Part shown: one piece after another, positions 26,108-36,329 of the stretch | How the letters are laid out: each line of letters begins with the position of its first letter | How positions within the stretch are numbered: the first letter of the stretch is position 1 | Assembly: GCA_022225965.2 (NCBI GenBank) | Contig: JAKJXP020000133.1 | Span: 1 to 64,000 of the forward strand | DNA: 64,000 nucleotides | Direction of reading: 5' to 3' | Origin: Diatrype stigma | Lineage: Eukaryota > Ascomycota > Sordariomycetes > Xylariales > Diatrypaceae | Program-made: the position numbers and the translations under genes | Notes under the pieces: generated by a model | The model's database searches: none | What the model was told of the DNA's origin: nothing | Seen by the model: only the letters and a program-made list of their open reading frames with translations

Positions 26108-27504
26108 TTAATTTTTATCTCGCGGACAAAAACGCCTCAACGGACAAGTACTACGGCCCCCTACCTTCTCCCTGACCCAAGCATCAATGCTCTCTTCAAT
26201 TTGGGGCAAGTATAGCCACGCCATTTGCTTCGGGTTCGTCGCGCTTTCGTCAAACCAGAGATCATCCTTTCCCAAAAGTGCCTGCTTTTCCAGTGGCAAA
26301 CGCTTGTTATTCAGGCGCCGCGTGAGCTCCAGCAGGTCGTCCATGCGTTCCTGGCGTAGCTTTTGCCAGAAATCAAGCGCGTCCTCCCATTGCATCTCGG
26401 GAGAGCGCTCCTCCCTGAGCCGCGCGACCAGCAGGCAGAGGGACAGAACATCCTCGAATGCCTGCGACGCACCCTGGCCCGTCGTAGGAGGCACGGCGTG
26501 CGCGGCGTCGCCGAGGATGACGACGCGACGGTGCACGGGCGACGCCCAACGCTCTAGGCGAGGCAACGCCCGGAATGGCCAGATGTTAAGGGTATGGGGG
26601 TCGAGGTCGATATTCTCGATGGCGGACCGGGCGATGTCCGGCCAGACATCCATGTTCTCCCGCGCCCAGTCGCGGAGCTGCTGCTTGTCGGCAAGCAGCC
26701 GCTCCCACTCCTCACGGCTGCGGTCCTCAAGCCGGAACTGCGTGCCTGCGAGCATCGCGGAACCGTCCGGCCGCTGGGGCGCCAGGACGAAGGCGCCTCC
26801 CGCGGTCAGCACAGCCACGGGGAACGCGTAATTCTTCCCCTCGGGTATACGCAGGTGCGCCGTCGGCGTTTCCCAAGTCAGTGCCGTTAGGCCCGTGTAC
26901 TTGGGCTCGACCCCCGGGTTGATGTAGCTCCGCACCTTGGAGTGGATGCCCTCTGCGCCAACGAGCAGCGCCGCCGAGTCCGTGGTGCCGTCGGCGAACT
27001 CGAACTCGACCCCTTTCTCTGTCTCTTTGATGATGCGCGCGAACTTCTTTTTGAATAGGATTGGCACACCGCGCTCGTTGCACACGTCGCAAAGGATGGT
27101 GAGGAGCTCTTGGCGATAGATCCGCATGGCCTTATAGCCATACGCCTCCTCGTGGCCGAGCGGGTACCTGTCGACCGTATCTTCGTCGGTGTTCTTGTAG
27201 TGGGTCCATTCAAAGGGGTAGCCCTTTCCGAGCAGCCTCGGGTAGACTCCCAAGCCATCGAGGATGGACAGCGCGTTCGGCGAAAGCATCATCGCACCAC
27301 CTGCTGTCTTCGGGGCGACGACGCTGTCGCGCATCTCGTAGACAGTACATAATATGTTGAGCTTATGTAGCGCAAGCGCCATTGCCATGCCCTGGATACA
27401 CGTTAGCTCTTCCTAGAGGTGAATCTTGTAAGGTTTTGGTGCAATGAGGAGCTTACGGCAATGCCACCCCCAATGATGGCCACTCGATCGGTAGACTCGA
27501 ACAT
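26108..27504 (-). CDS. FAD-dependent monooxygenase (salicylate/3-hydroxybenzoate hydroxylase-like)
   Basis: Flavin monooxygenase of the group A (UbiH/PHBH) type, 443 residues, likely cytosolic, using NAD(P)H and O2 to hydroxylate an aromatic or similar ring. Exons 27,504-27,457 and 27,391-26,108; the 65-bp intron (GTAAGC...CAG) splits the FAD-binding motif, which after splicing reads VAIIGGGIAGMAMA near residues 8-21. Further motifs are the DG motif GAEGIHSKVR and the GD motif GDAAHAVPPTTGQGASQA, which contacts the flavin ribityl chain. I extended the start to 27,504 because the long open frame alone would lack the GxGxxG motif. It is the first gene after the AT-rich subtelomere, and its stop is only about 40 bp from the composition boundary. 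Substrate unknown; the neighbours suggest an accessory or catabolic pathway. Confidence 0.93.
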
Positions 27505-28464
27505 TGTGTAGATAGGCTGGTAGATAGGGGAAAAGTTGTTAATAGGGGAGACTTTCGTGTATAATAGCTGCTCGCTTCTCCAAACAAGTCGGAATAAACG
27601 TGTATAAGTGGTATGATCTGGAAAACATATTCATAATACAGGAATATATGCCTCCATTATATAGTTCTCCCATGACCTATATCCTCCAGAACTGCGTACG
27701 GATATACGAATATCCCCGGGGATTTGCGTTACCATGTTGGCAGGTTGTAATACTGTTGCCTGCGCTACTCCTGCATCCGTCCCTTAATCGGGAGAGCCAC
27801 CAAGTACACAAATCATATGCCTTGATGCTTCATAAGCAATGTGCTGTCATGCCGTCTAGAAAAGATGTTGCCCAGGCACGAGCCATGCCTTTTCTAGGCC
27901 CTAGCTTCGCAAACTCATCTCGAATTGGTCTGGCAATGTGAAAACTTACACTAAGAGTCCGAGGTTATATTTAACTGGTCGGATTTAAACGCTTGCTCCG
28001 AACTGTAAATTGAATGATTGGTTAGTAATGGCTCCGGTCCTTGGCTCCACAACTGTCTATTCGGCCCCGTGTCGGAAATACGGTTCCAAGGATCTAGCTA
28101 GCGGCCGTGCCGAGCAACTTAGCAGGATCGGCCCGGACTAGATCGGATAGTCACAACATTCACGAATATGTGCGTTCATCGCTGGATCGAAGATCGAAGA
28201 GTCGTACTCTAAAAATATCATGAGTGCCTTGATATATATATCGTCATGGCACCCGCCCTCCTCAATGAAAGCTCGATGATTATAGCTCACATATTAGACC
28301 ACATCAGAGCCAGACATTCCGTTGTCAAATTCACATCCCGACATTAACATTTCACAAATCCAGTGTTCTTATAAGAAAGTCATCGGATACTAGTATATTT
28401 TATACACAAACTTCTGTCTTAAACACACACACACATACATAACACACATACACACTCCACCAAC
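27505..28464. other. Intergenic region between divergent genes
   Basis: Shared 960-bp upstream region of the divergent FAD monooxygenase (minus) and NAD(P)-binding protein (plus). A 113-codon open frame at 27,600-27,941 lacks any recognisable feature and I do not call it. A CA-rich stretch (28,421-28,459) lies immediately before the downstream start codon. Confidence 0.6.
28421..28459. repeat. CA-rich microsatellite just upstream of a start codon
   Basis: ACACACACACATACATAACA-type repeats end about 5 bp before the ATG at 28,465, so they lie in the 5' leader of the NAD(P)-binding protein gene. Length variation here could affect leader length. Confidence 0.8.
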
Positions 28465-29271
28465 ATGCAGATCTTGATTCTCGGTGGCAGCGGTCGAACC
28501 GGCCAGCTCATCATAAGTGAGGCCCTCGCACGGGGCCACAGCATCACCGCCCTAGTCCGCAACCCATCATTGTTTTCCTGCCCCGATCCTTCTACTTCCA
28601 GTACATCTACATCTACCGGTAAAGGTGGGTCCGCCACCGCCGCCGCCGCCACGATCAACAGCCACCCGAACCTGACGCTCGTGCGTGGGACGCCGCTCAA
28701 CCCTACCGACGTGGACAGTGCATTTGTCGCCGGCCCCACCCCAACACAGGCCGTAGTGGTGGCGCTGAACGCGCGGCGAGCCTCGGACTCGCCTTTCGCG
28801 GCGCCGCACCCAACGGACACGCCGGCGCGCATGATGGCAGATAGCGTGGCGAATGCGCGGGCAACGATGCGGCGACACAGAAAGGATAACGAGGGCGGGA
28901 TGCAACAGCGGTGCCGCCTCGTCGTCATGAGTTCCTCGGGTGCCGGATCCAGCTTCGCCGGTCTCAACTGCCTCATGAAGGGTGTGTTCACGCACAGTAA
29001 CATGAGCCTGCAGCTCGAGGACCACAACGCTGTCGACGCCGAGACACGCGCTGACTTTCAGGGGGGGGAGGGCCGGCTCGACTTTGACTTTATCTTTGTC
29101 CGCCCCGCTATGCTCGCCGAAGGCCCTGCCGCTCCGGTCAAGGCCTACCCTGAGGATGGCAAGGGCGCCGGCTTCATGCCCAAGATCACGCGCGCGAGCG
29201 TGGCAAACTTCATTGTGGATGCCGTCGAGGAACCTATATTTGTAGGGAAGAGTCCCGTGATTACGAATTGA
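28465..29271 (+). CDS. NAD(P)-binding Rossmann protein (NmrA/atypical SDR-like)
   Basis: A single-exon, 268-residue protein. The N-terminus MQILILGGSGRTGQLI is a Rossmann beta-alpha-beta start with the GxxGxxG dinucleotide site at residues 8-14, followed by ALVRNPS, where Arg usually holds the NADP phosphate in NmrA-like proteins. Residues about 38-60 are a Ser/Thr/Gly/Ala-rich insertion (TSSTSTSTGKGGSATAAAA) that lengthens the usual loop. The conserved core continues with VVMSSSGAG in the position of the catalytic Ser region, but no clear YxxxK follows, so it may be a redox sensor or isomerase-like protein rather than a classical dehydrogenase. Its base composition is strongly GC-biased at third positions, unlike the next two genes. 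Family call firm, role unknown. Confidence 0.88.
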   Translation: MQILILGGSGRTGQLIISEALARGHSITALVRNPSLFSCPDPSTSSTSTSTGKGGSATAAAATINSHPNLTLVRGTPLNPTDVDSAFVAGPTPTQAVVVALNARRASDSPFAAPHPTDTPARMMADSVANARATMRRHRKDNEGGMQQRCRLVVMSSSGAGSSFAGLNCLMKGVFTHSNMSLQLEDHNAVDAETRADFQGGEGRLDFDFIFVRPAMLAEGPAAPVKAYPEDGKGAGFMPKITRASVANFIVDAVEEPIFVGKSPVITN

Positions 29272-29743
29272 AGGCACGGTGCAAACGGCGGTCGCAAGCA
29301 AACGCCATGTGAAAGGCTAGCCAGTTTTAGGTGGTATTGTTGACGGCTCAGTTTGGAGTTATAAGGAGCCGCCTGCGGAGTAATTGCTTGTACGCTCTAG
29401 TTTCCCGGGACAAATATCAAGCTTACGGAAAATCTTTCTCAACGAGCGATTCGTGAACTGTACAATCTACCTTCCTTTGGGTCTGGACAGGGGCGTGGGT
29501 TATGCCCTGAGTACTTGACTACGTGTCCCGAATACGATAGCCGTGGCAAACAACCATAAGGCGGCCTGGTGCTTCCGCAGTGACTTGTTACCCGTCTCCA
29601 ATAACCTGGTGACACAAGTTTAGGCAGCAATCCAGACATGACTTCCGTGTTGATAAAAGCCAAAGCATCTCCTGCGTTTGGTATCTAGCACATGTAGCAA
29701 CAGAATAGGTCAAGCATCACCACCAGCCTCACTGCCACTGGAT
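29272..29743. other. Intergenic region
   Basis: About 470 bp between two plus-strand genes. It should hold the 3' end of the NAD(P)-binding protein gene and the promoter of the 2EXR protein. No conserved site or RNA gene seen. Confidence 0.5.
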
Positions 29744-30490
29744 ATGGCCAATTTCTTCAGTCTGCCCCGCGAACTTCGCGATCTGATATACGAGCTTTGC
29801 TTACTTCACCAAGAACCTGTGAACCCCTGGGCTCTTTCCAAACATTATTGGGATTATATATCTGGGCTCTTTCTCACAAGTAAAGTCGTCCACCGTGAGG
29901 CCAGCTCGCTTTTTTATTCTCGGAATAGCTTCGATTTGACCGCCTCCACACCTGGAGCTATAATCTCATTCCTGAAGACGATCGACAGCAACGCAAATTA
30001 TATCCGACATGTCATCCTCGACTTTCCACCATTCCTTCATCTAGACCATGAGACCGTCGCTCTCGAGGACAGTGGCATCAGCATCCTGTCAGGGATCCAA
30101 AGTCGTTGCGCCAACCTGGGCACGCTCACAACATCGATTTATAGCACATATGCAGCAGAGAAAATGCTTGGTGAATTAGCCCGCCCTACGGTCATAACCG
30201 AAGCGTTGAAGCTGGTGGATACTCGATTCAGGGCTATCTCGTCCCTACAAGAGATCGTTGTCGAATTATATGACGAGGACCCCATTGACCACATAAGAAG
30301 AACAATGGAGAGCTGTGGATGGAAAATCTCTGTAACAGAATATGTGGAGGCAGAAGAGTTTCAGAGTGGTTGGAGTGACGTTGAAGATGATAGTTACGGT
30401 TATAATGACTATGGTAACTATGATGATGATTATTTCAACGATGATGAAGATTTTGACGCTGATAGCGACTTTTGGAGGAGGGCAGACTGA
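29744..30490 (+). CDS. 2EXR/F-box-like domain protein with acidic tail
   Basis: A 248-residue single-exon protein. I start at the ATG at 29,744 (MANFFSLPRELRDLIYELCL) because the open frame upstream of it has no ATG and the motif begins right there. F-x-x-LPxExRxxIYxxxL is the opening of the 2EXR/F-box-like domain that is greatly expanded in filamentous fungi; the domain covers about residues 3-110, with SRNSFDL-type sequence in its middle. The last 40 residues are Asp/Tyr/Gly-rich (DDEDFDADSDFW) and highly acidic. Such proteins are usually uncharacterised; if it works as an F-box it would recruit a substrate to an SCF ubiquitin ligase, but that is inference. Confidence 0.85.
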   Translation: MANFFSLPRELRDLIYELCLLHQEPVNPWALSKHYWDYISGLFLTSKVVHREASSLFYSRNSFDLTASTPGAIISFLKTIDSNANYIRHVILDFPPFLHLDHETVALEDSGISILSGIQSRCANLGTLTTSIYSTYAAEKMLGELARPTVITEALKLVDTRFRAISSLQEIVVELYDEDPIDHIRRTMESCGWKISVTEYVEAEEFQSGWSDVEDDSYGYNDYGNYDDDYFNDDEDFDADSDFWRRAD

Positions 30491-30967
30491 TTTCCTTTTT
30501 CTGATATGTATCCTATGTTCAGTGGTACTTTGGAGTTGCCAGTAAGGAGAAATGATTATCCTGAGTCGCTTGCTCGGAAGACGCTTATCGATGAATTGAA
30601 CATTACAGCCTTCAAAGGAGTTTAGATCTATTGACTGCAAGGTGCCTACAATCCTGATGCTATGGATAACCCGGAGAGGCCTGGATGCATACACATTAAG
30701 CTTAGACGGGCCGGTGCTGGCACGGCACCGTGGTCATGCGGGGTGCGGGGTGATTTTCGAGATACATACATACACCCTCCGGCTTAGTGCTTAGGTACCG
30801 AAGTAGGCCCCACCAGAGCCTCCCCTATTTTTGCACAGGCGGATTGAACCTTTGGTCCTCCGGTTGCAAAGAACGTCGACTCCGTTACCAAGTGTTACAA
30901 TACACTTTCCAGCTCCTCTGGAAATATCAAGCCAAGCAATATAGCTTGGTTTTGGCAACTACACACC
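30491..30967. other. Intergenic region
   Basis: Upstream region of the alpha/beta hydrolase gene. The minus strand at about 30,840-30,910 has sequences resembling tRNA A and B boxes (ACTTGGTAACGGAG ... AGGTTCAATCC) but does not fold as a tRNA; see the rejected list. Confidence 0.5.
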
Positions 30968-32161
30968 ATGTACGACTTCTCACAATATGGTACACCTAGT
31001 GAAGAATGGCTCGAGGTGAGCAGCAAGACTTCTGCACCCCTGCCGAACCTTTCGATGGTTGAGATGCGGGAGTTCCTCAACAAGCGAAACGAATTACGAT
31101 CTGCCGAGGACATGAAAATCTTGGGGCCAAAGGTCCGAATGTCTGATCACCTCATCCCGACCCGGGATCAATCTACGCTTGACGCACGTGTCTATAGGTC
31201 GGTGGGCTCCGATACAAGTCAGAGGCTACCCGTCTTCTTGTATCTGCACGGCGGTGGATTCCTCTGCGGCACCGTGGCTTCTGAGGATGCTGTTTGCTCT
31301 CGTATCGCGGTCAATACTGGAATCATCGTCTTGAACGTCTGTTACCGGCATACCCCCGAACATACGTATCCTACAGCGTGGAACGACACGCACGATGCCT
31401 TTGAATGGCTTCATGACCACATCGATGAGCTAGGTGGTGACGCGCAACAGGTGATCGTTGGTGGCATCTCATCGGGGGCATATCTCACAGCGTCTTTTGT
31501 GCTTGAGAAACATTTGGGTCGGCTATCCGTGTCACGTCCTCCCGTTGCAGGCCAAGTACTAATGGTGCCGGCGGTAATCCATGTTGACTGCTATGATCAG
31601 ATGCTTAAGCTGTTCGAGGACCCATCAGTCTGCTCCCTCAATCAGAATGAATACGCACCACTGCTCTCGATGTCTACTCATCAGATCTTCTTAGTATGTG
31701 ATTCCCATCGTTACAACCATCACATCCTCATCGTCTCCTCGTCCATGACTAACTGTGTGCATGATAGGATCTACTCCAGAATCCAAACCCAAACCAACGT
31801 GATCTCCGTGTGAATCCTGGTTATGCTTCGACTTCGCAGGTCGTAGGACTCCCCCCCACGGTTTGCGCAGTAGCAGGGCTAGATATCCTTAGAGATGAGG
31901 GCCTCTTATATGCGAAAACACTGGCTGAAGCTGGGTAAGTGGCTTGATCTCAACGACAGTGTTCCTCTCCTCTTAGTAAGGGACTAACGTCGCGCTAGAG
32001 TACCAACAGATGTACAAATGTTTCCAGGGTTACCACATAGCTTCGCAGTATTTCCGCAGTTGTCTCAAGTCCAACGGTGGAATAGGGTCATAGATAACGG
32101 AATTTCTTGGATCTTGTCTAAGCCGCCAGCTACAGGTCTATTTGATGTCAAGGTTGAATAG
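30968..32161 (+). CDS. Alpha/beta hydrolase fold-3 esterase/lipase (HSL family)
   Basis: A 351-residue serine hydrolase of the hormone-sensitive-lipase group. Exons 30,968-31,693, 31,768-31,934 and 31,999-32,161. Intron 1 is 74 bp with an ACTAAC branch site; intron 2 is 64 bp, GTAAGT...TAG, also with ACTAAC. After splicing, motifs are complete: oxyanion hole YLHGGGF (about residue 93), nucleophile elbow GGISSG, the acid in AGLDILRDEG, and the catalytic His in GLPHSF near the C-terminus. The single open frame stops in intron 1 and would lack the acid and His, so the spliced model is required. No signal peptide is seen, so probably cytosolic. It hydrolyses a carboxyl ester; substrate unknown. 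It converges with the O-acetyltransferase gene downstream, a possible deacylation/acylation pair in one pathway (inference). Confidence 0.93.
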
Positions 32162-32542
32162 TGGTATCAGCGAGTCTGGGCCCCATCGTGTGCTTTACCA
32201 CAGTTGGTGGTTGTTATTCATGAGGCTAGATAGATTCCTTAGACCACAGATGCCGTAGCAAAAGCCCCAACCAGCAAGCCAGATTGTTTGCGATAGGAAC
32301 CTGGACATAAACGTATCTCATCCCTAGTCGACATGCGAAAGTTATAATAGCTGGAACTCCATGGCAGAATCATGAACCCTGTTCTATAGTTGCTGAGAAG
32401 CGGCCGAGGTATGATCCCAAAACTATGGGGGCGGGCCGTTCTGAGGGGATTCACACGACAGGAAAAGCAAAGTTTAAATGTCTAAACCGACTATGAATTC
32501 ACATCTGATGGCACGCTGATAGTTCACAGCATGGTTCACATC
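32162..32542. terminator. Convergent 3' region
   Basis: This 380-bp interval lies between the stops of two convergent genes and must hold both polyadenylation regions. No other gene is seen; a 71-codon minus frame here has no recognisable feature. Confidence 0.5.
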
Positions 32543-33316
32543 CTACGACTCATCTGAGGCATGTTCGACTTTCTTTACCACCCTTGCTGGCGATCCCACA
32601 GCTATGGAATTGCTCGGGATGCTTTTGGTCACCACAGACCCGGCACCAACGGTGACACCATCGCCTATGATCACACCTGGCATGATGATGGTATTACCTC
32701 CGATCCAGCAATCATTTCCAATCGTCACCTCTTTCGAATAGTCTGTCCCATCTCGTCTCAGTTGTGGCGACGTCGGGTGAGTGGCCGCGAAGATATTCAC
32801 ACCTGGACCAAATTTGGTTCGATCCCCAATAGTCACGATGGCACAATCTAGGATCACCATACTGCATTGTGAAGATCAGCATTCTGGCGCCTGAGCCGTG
32901 TCCTTCGAAGGCAACGCACTTGAAGTTTGCATAAAAGCCATCGCCAATGACTACATTACACCCGTAGTCCACTCGGAAGGGAGGGTCAATGTCAACCCCA
33001 TGACCGATTTGCCCGATGAGCTCATTCAGTATGGCGTAACGGCCTTCTGCCAATGACTCATCCGTGGCATCATCGGGTAGATATTCATTGTATCTCTTGA
33101 CTAGTTTACGCGCGCGTAATCGACCAGCTCGCAGTTCGGGGACGAACGAATCGTATCTATGCTCTGTGAGTACTTCAATGCAGAAAACTGGCTTGGTTGG
33201 GATAAGGGTACAGACATCATTCCGGAGATCATCTTCTCATAATCATCGCACCATGGTGTGTTTGTGAGTGTCTTGGCACGTGCGATGCACTCTACACTCT
33301 TCTCCGTGCTTGCCAT
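32543..33316 (-). CDS. Maltose/galactoside-type O-acetyltransferase (NodL/LacA family)
   Basis: A 221-residue acetyl-CoA-dependent sugar O-acetyltransferase with the left-handed beta-helix hexapeptide fold. Exons 33,316-33,212, 33,161-32,920 and 32,861-32,543. Intron 1 is 50 bp (GTACCC...CAGAG); intron 2 is 58 bp (GTGCGT...GCAG). The mature N-terminus reads TNTPWCDDYEKMISGMM (maltose acetyltransferase domain), then ESLAEGRYAILNELIG, RVDYGCNVVIGDGFYANFN, the catalytic-site region IFAATHP (His) and WIGGNTIIMPGVIIGDGVTV, and ends normally in GSPARVVKK. Three separate open frames are reconciled by two introns, so this is not a broken gene. Length equals the usual 200-225. It probably acetylates a sugar or glycosylated metabolite in the cytosol. 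Confidence 0.93.
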
Positions 33317-34078
33317 GATAGGTCGTAGGCTGGATGCGTGCTACGGGTTTATGTGTTTGCGTGTCTTTCGAGCGAGAGGCGGCCAAGTATGTAAGCTACT
33401 CAAGTAATCAAGTGGCTTTCCTGTCAAAGGATAGGGACCCGGTGAGAATCCCATCTCATCATTCGTGGGATTGAGGTTTAAACTTTCTAACCTGATGTAG
33501 CAATATTGTCGATCCCAGTGATGCGAAAAGATCCACACCTACACGAGCTCATTAAGCCCTGTGGCGCTATCTGCAGCTTAGATAGCAGCCCTATCCAGCC
33601 CTATTCAAACCCTCCAGACCTGCATCCGATGTCTGACATCCATTTGCGATGCATCGACCTTTCGTCTTCAGAGTCGGTTCGTTCTTATCCCGCGTTCAAC
33701 TCGCCCCAGACCGAAATCACGCTTTTTCCACCATCCGAATCTCGCAAAAACAATACGATCTTGGCACAAACTCCTTGGCATTTGGCCAGGCCGATTGTCA
33801 TACCTACACTGCTGATCAGCGTCGATGCAACAGGATCCAAGAGCAGGCGATTCCAACCAGGGGCTCTGGGGCGCTCAAGATCCTTTCAGACAATTGATCG
33901 ACCCAAGAATGGACACGTCTATAGCTTTTTACATGGTCGTATCATTCGACAAACTAGTTCTGTCTATAAGGCTGGAAATTATCCTCCCTCCCTCCGCCAC
34001 GCCCCCCAGCATCTTGGGCACCGAGATAGACAGTTTAATATCCAGTCTAATATCCATGGAAAAGGTATAATAACCGAA
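33317..34078. other. Intergenic region
   Basis: Promoter side of the O-acetyltransferase gene and 3' side of the P450 gene. A long plus-strand open frame (33,506-34,516) crosses this region, but its second half is antisense to the P450 coding sequence and it opens at TTG, so I do not call it. Confidence 0.5.
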
Positions 34079-36329
34079 CTAAACCCATACGTCGCTCTCG
34101 CTTTGGAGATCACTCACGGACCTGCCCGAGCGTACCGACGAGGCCCCTCCAACATCCGTGACAGCATTACTTGTGTCACTGCCGCGGTCACTTCCAATAT
34201 CATCATAACCATTCATGCCCTTGGTCCCATCACTGTCTTTCTCGTAGTCTTCCTCTTCCCTATACCCTTTCCTCGTTTCCACTTGTCGCCTCCTCTCCTC
34301 TTCCTCGTCGTCATGCCCCTTACCATCCTCCCACATCTGCTTCAGAAGCTCTCTTGTCTTCACATTCCTGACGACGATATCGAACTCAAAAGGCTTAGGC
34401 TTGGCGATAAGCAGCGGAGTGTAGTCATTCCAATGGACAGGTACCTCACTGCCGTCAAGCCGCTTCTTCTTGTTCAGGTTAAATGCCCAAGCTACCCCGC
34501 CCATGGCCAGAAATAGGTCTTGGTCGACGATGGGGACCCCCTGACACGTGCGCCGGCCGAACCCGAATTGGCTGAACCCATTCAGATTGGGATACACAGT
34601 CAACGGTTCTTTGTAAGTCGGGAATTTGGGGTCAAGCCATCGGCCGGGGTTAAAGGCATCCGCATCGGGGTACGTTTCCTCGTCGCGTGTCATACCCCTG
34701 CAAACAACTAGTCAGCAATAGTTTTAACTTCACCTCCATGAATGGAGGATGCATAACGAAGACCACGGGCTTCGATTCAGCGAAGGGAATACAGCACTTA
34801 CCATTCTAGAGCATGGATGGTGGCACCGGCTGGGATGAAGTAGCCCTCGTAAACATCATCTTGCTCAGAGGCATGTGGGATTCCTAGGAGAGCGATTAGT
34901 CTTCTATCAGATGAGTAACCCATGTCCCATGAGACTAGTGACCATCTTCCGATAGACATCAGGCAACACGCATGATGCAGACAACATGCGCCCCGGCCCA
35001 GCCCGATGCGTTCTGGGCTTGGAAGGTGGAAAACATAAGACCACATAACGCTCAATTTTGTCTTCATGTATCTGCTCGCTCGCTCTCTTACTTATTTACT
35101 TACCAGTTGGGACCGGGGGCCTCCACCGGATGACTTCCTTAACGACAGCGCGCAGCATAGGCAACCTTTCCCGATCTTCCCACTGTGGGCATCTACCTCC
35201 CTCACAGACGCGGTCAATCTCCCCTTGGAGCTTCTCCTGCCACTCCGGGTAATGCAGCATGGCGATGAGAAAGCTCTGCAATGGGCTCCCGATGGTTAGA
35301 GCGCCGGCGATAGCCATCTGGCCGACAACGTAGGTGGCTTCGGCCTCGGTGCCCCACTTCGCACCGTCAGGCTTCTTGACTAAGGAGTCGAGGTACGTCC
35401 GGACGAAGCTGGGCTCGGCGCTCTGGTCTTCAAGTCGGTCATGAACGTAGCGCACGTTTGCCTTCAATAGCTCCGCCTCGCGCTTGTGCCGCGCGCTCTC
35501 TTTTTGTTTCCATGGGCTCAGGAATTTCGGTACGTACATGAGCCACGTGATTGCATTAGGCAGGGAGCCGGCGGGCGAGATGCTCTCAAGTAGGCCGAAC
35601 GTTGTTTCCCGGAGGATGGGGGACGGATGCGGACTGCCCCACGATAGCCGGGACACGGTACGCGCCGTGAATTGCTCAACCCATTCCCGATATCGCGATG
35701 GGTCCTGTGATAGCAAATACAGAAAGCGGTCGCGCTCTTTCGCCGGATAACCGTGCAGCGATCCGTTAGCTGAAGTAGCCATGAGCTGTGCAGCGAGCCT
35801 GCGTTGGCGCTTCCATGTCTCTAGTGATCCCATACATATCAGCATTGAACAACTCGTCACTAAAGATCATCACCAACTACGGGAGGCAGGAATTTACCGG
35901 TACGGCCTTGTAAGGCGAGATAGTTACCGCTTGTCCGGTTATCCGGAAGGTTGGGGATTACGGGGCGGTCTGAGTAGATGGCTGCTCTGCGGGAGAGGAG
36001 GTCGTGTGCGATCTTCTCGGACGATATCCAGACATGGACATTGCCGAACATCTCCATCTGGTAAATAGGTCCATATTGCTTGCTCCACTCATAGAACTTT
36101 AACCACGACTGTTCCGGTATGTCGTGGATGCGGCCTATGAAAGGTATACCTATACACATATATGAGTGACTGTCTGGACGCTGCAGGGTGATGATACCGC
36201 GTGCTCACCTCTAGGCCCAGGTAATGGACGAGCTCCTCGAGGGATCCTCCTACGAGCCTTGATTTGATTCCTAATGTGCAAAGCGAACAGGGCAAGGAAC
36301 AAGACAACAACAGCTTGTGTCCAAACCAT
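34079..36329 (-). CDS. Cytochrome P450 with an acidic C-terminal extension
   Basis: A 596-residue microsomal P450 resembling the fungal OrdA-like (O-methylsterigmatocystin oxidoreductase type) group. Exons 36,329-36,209, 36,149-35,898, 35,820-35,104, 34,883-34,802 and 34,697-34,079; introns of 59, 77, 220 and 104 bp. Visible: N-terminal membrane anchor (AVVVLFLALFAL), Pro-rich hinge RPLPGPRG, helix K ExxR in VVKEVIRWRPPVP, the PERF-region FNPGRWLD, and the heme loop FGFGRRTCQG with Cys near 442. The helix I oxygen site reads AIAGALTIGSP instead of the common AGxDTT, as in the OrdA-like group. The last ~75 residues, after the normal P450 end, are charged and low-complexity (DDEEEERRRQ), which is unusual. 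A hydroxylase for a small molecule; reductase not in view. Confidence 0.92.

Noticed and set aside
26187..26831. 214-codon plus-strand open frame
   Set aside because: Antisense to the FAD monooxygenase; Ser/Arg-rich shadow of a GC-rich coding region.
27600..27941. 113-codon plus-strand open frame between divergent genes
   Set aside because: No family features, lies in the shared promoter region, unusual composition for a gene in this island.
28567..29301. 244-codon minus-strand open frame
   Set aside because: Antisense to the Rossmann protein gene, which has clear family motifs; the shadow has none.
30840..30910. tRNA-like A and B boxes on the minus strand
   Set aside because: ACTTGGTAACGGAG and AGGTTCAATCC resemble box A and box B, but the T-stem, anticodon stem and acceptor stem do not pair. 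At most a tRNA or SINE relic; a covariance-model search would decide.
32543..33316. Apparent frameshifted acetyltransferase pseudogene
   Set aside because: The three frames join cleanly through 50-bp and 58-bp introns into a full-length family member, so it is intact.
33506..34516. 336-codon plus-strand open frame
   Set aside because: Opens at TTG, its second half is antisense to the last P450 exon, and the protein has no recognisable feature.
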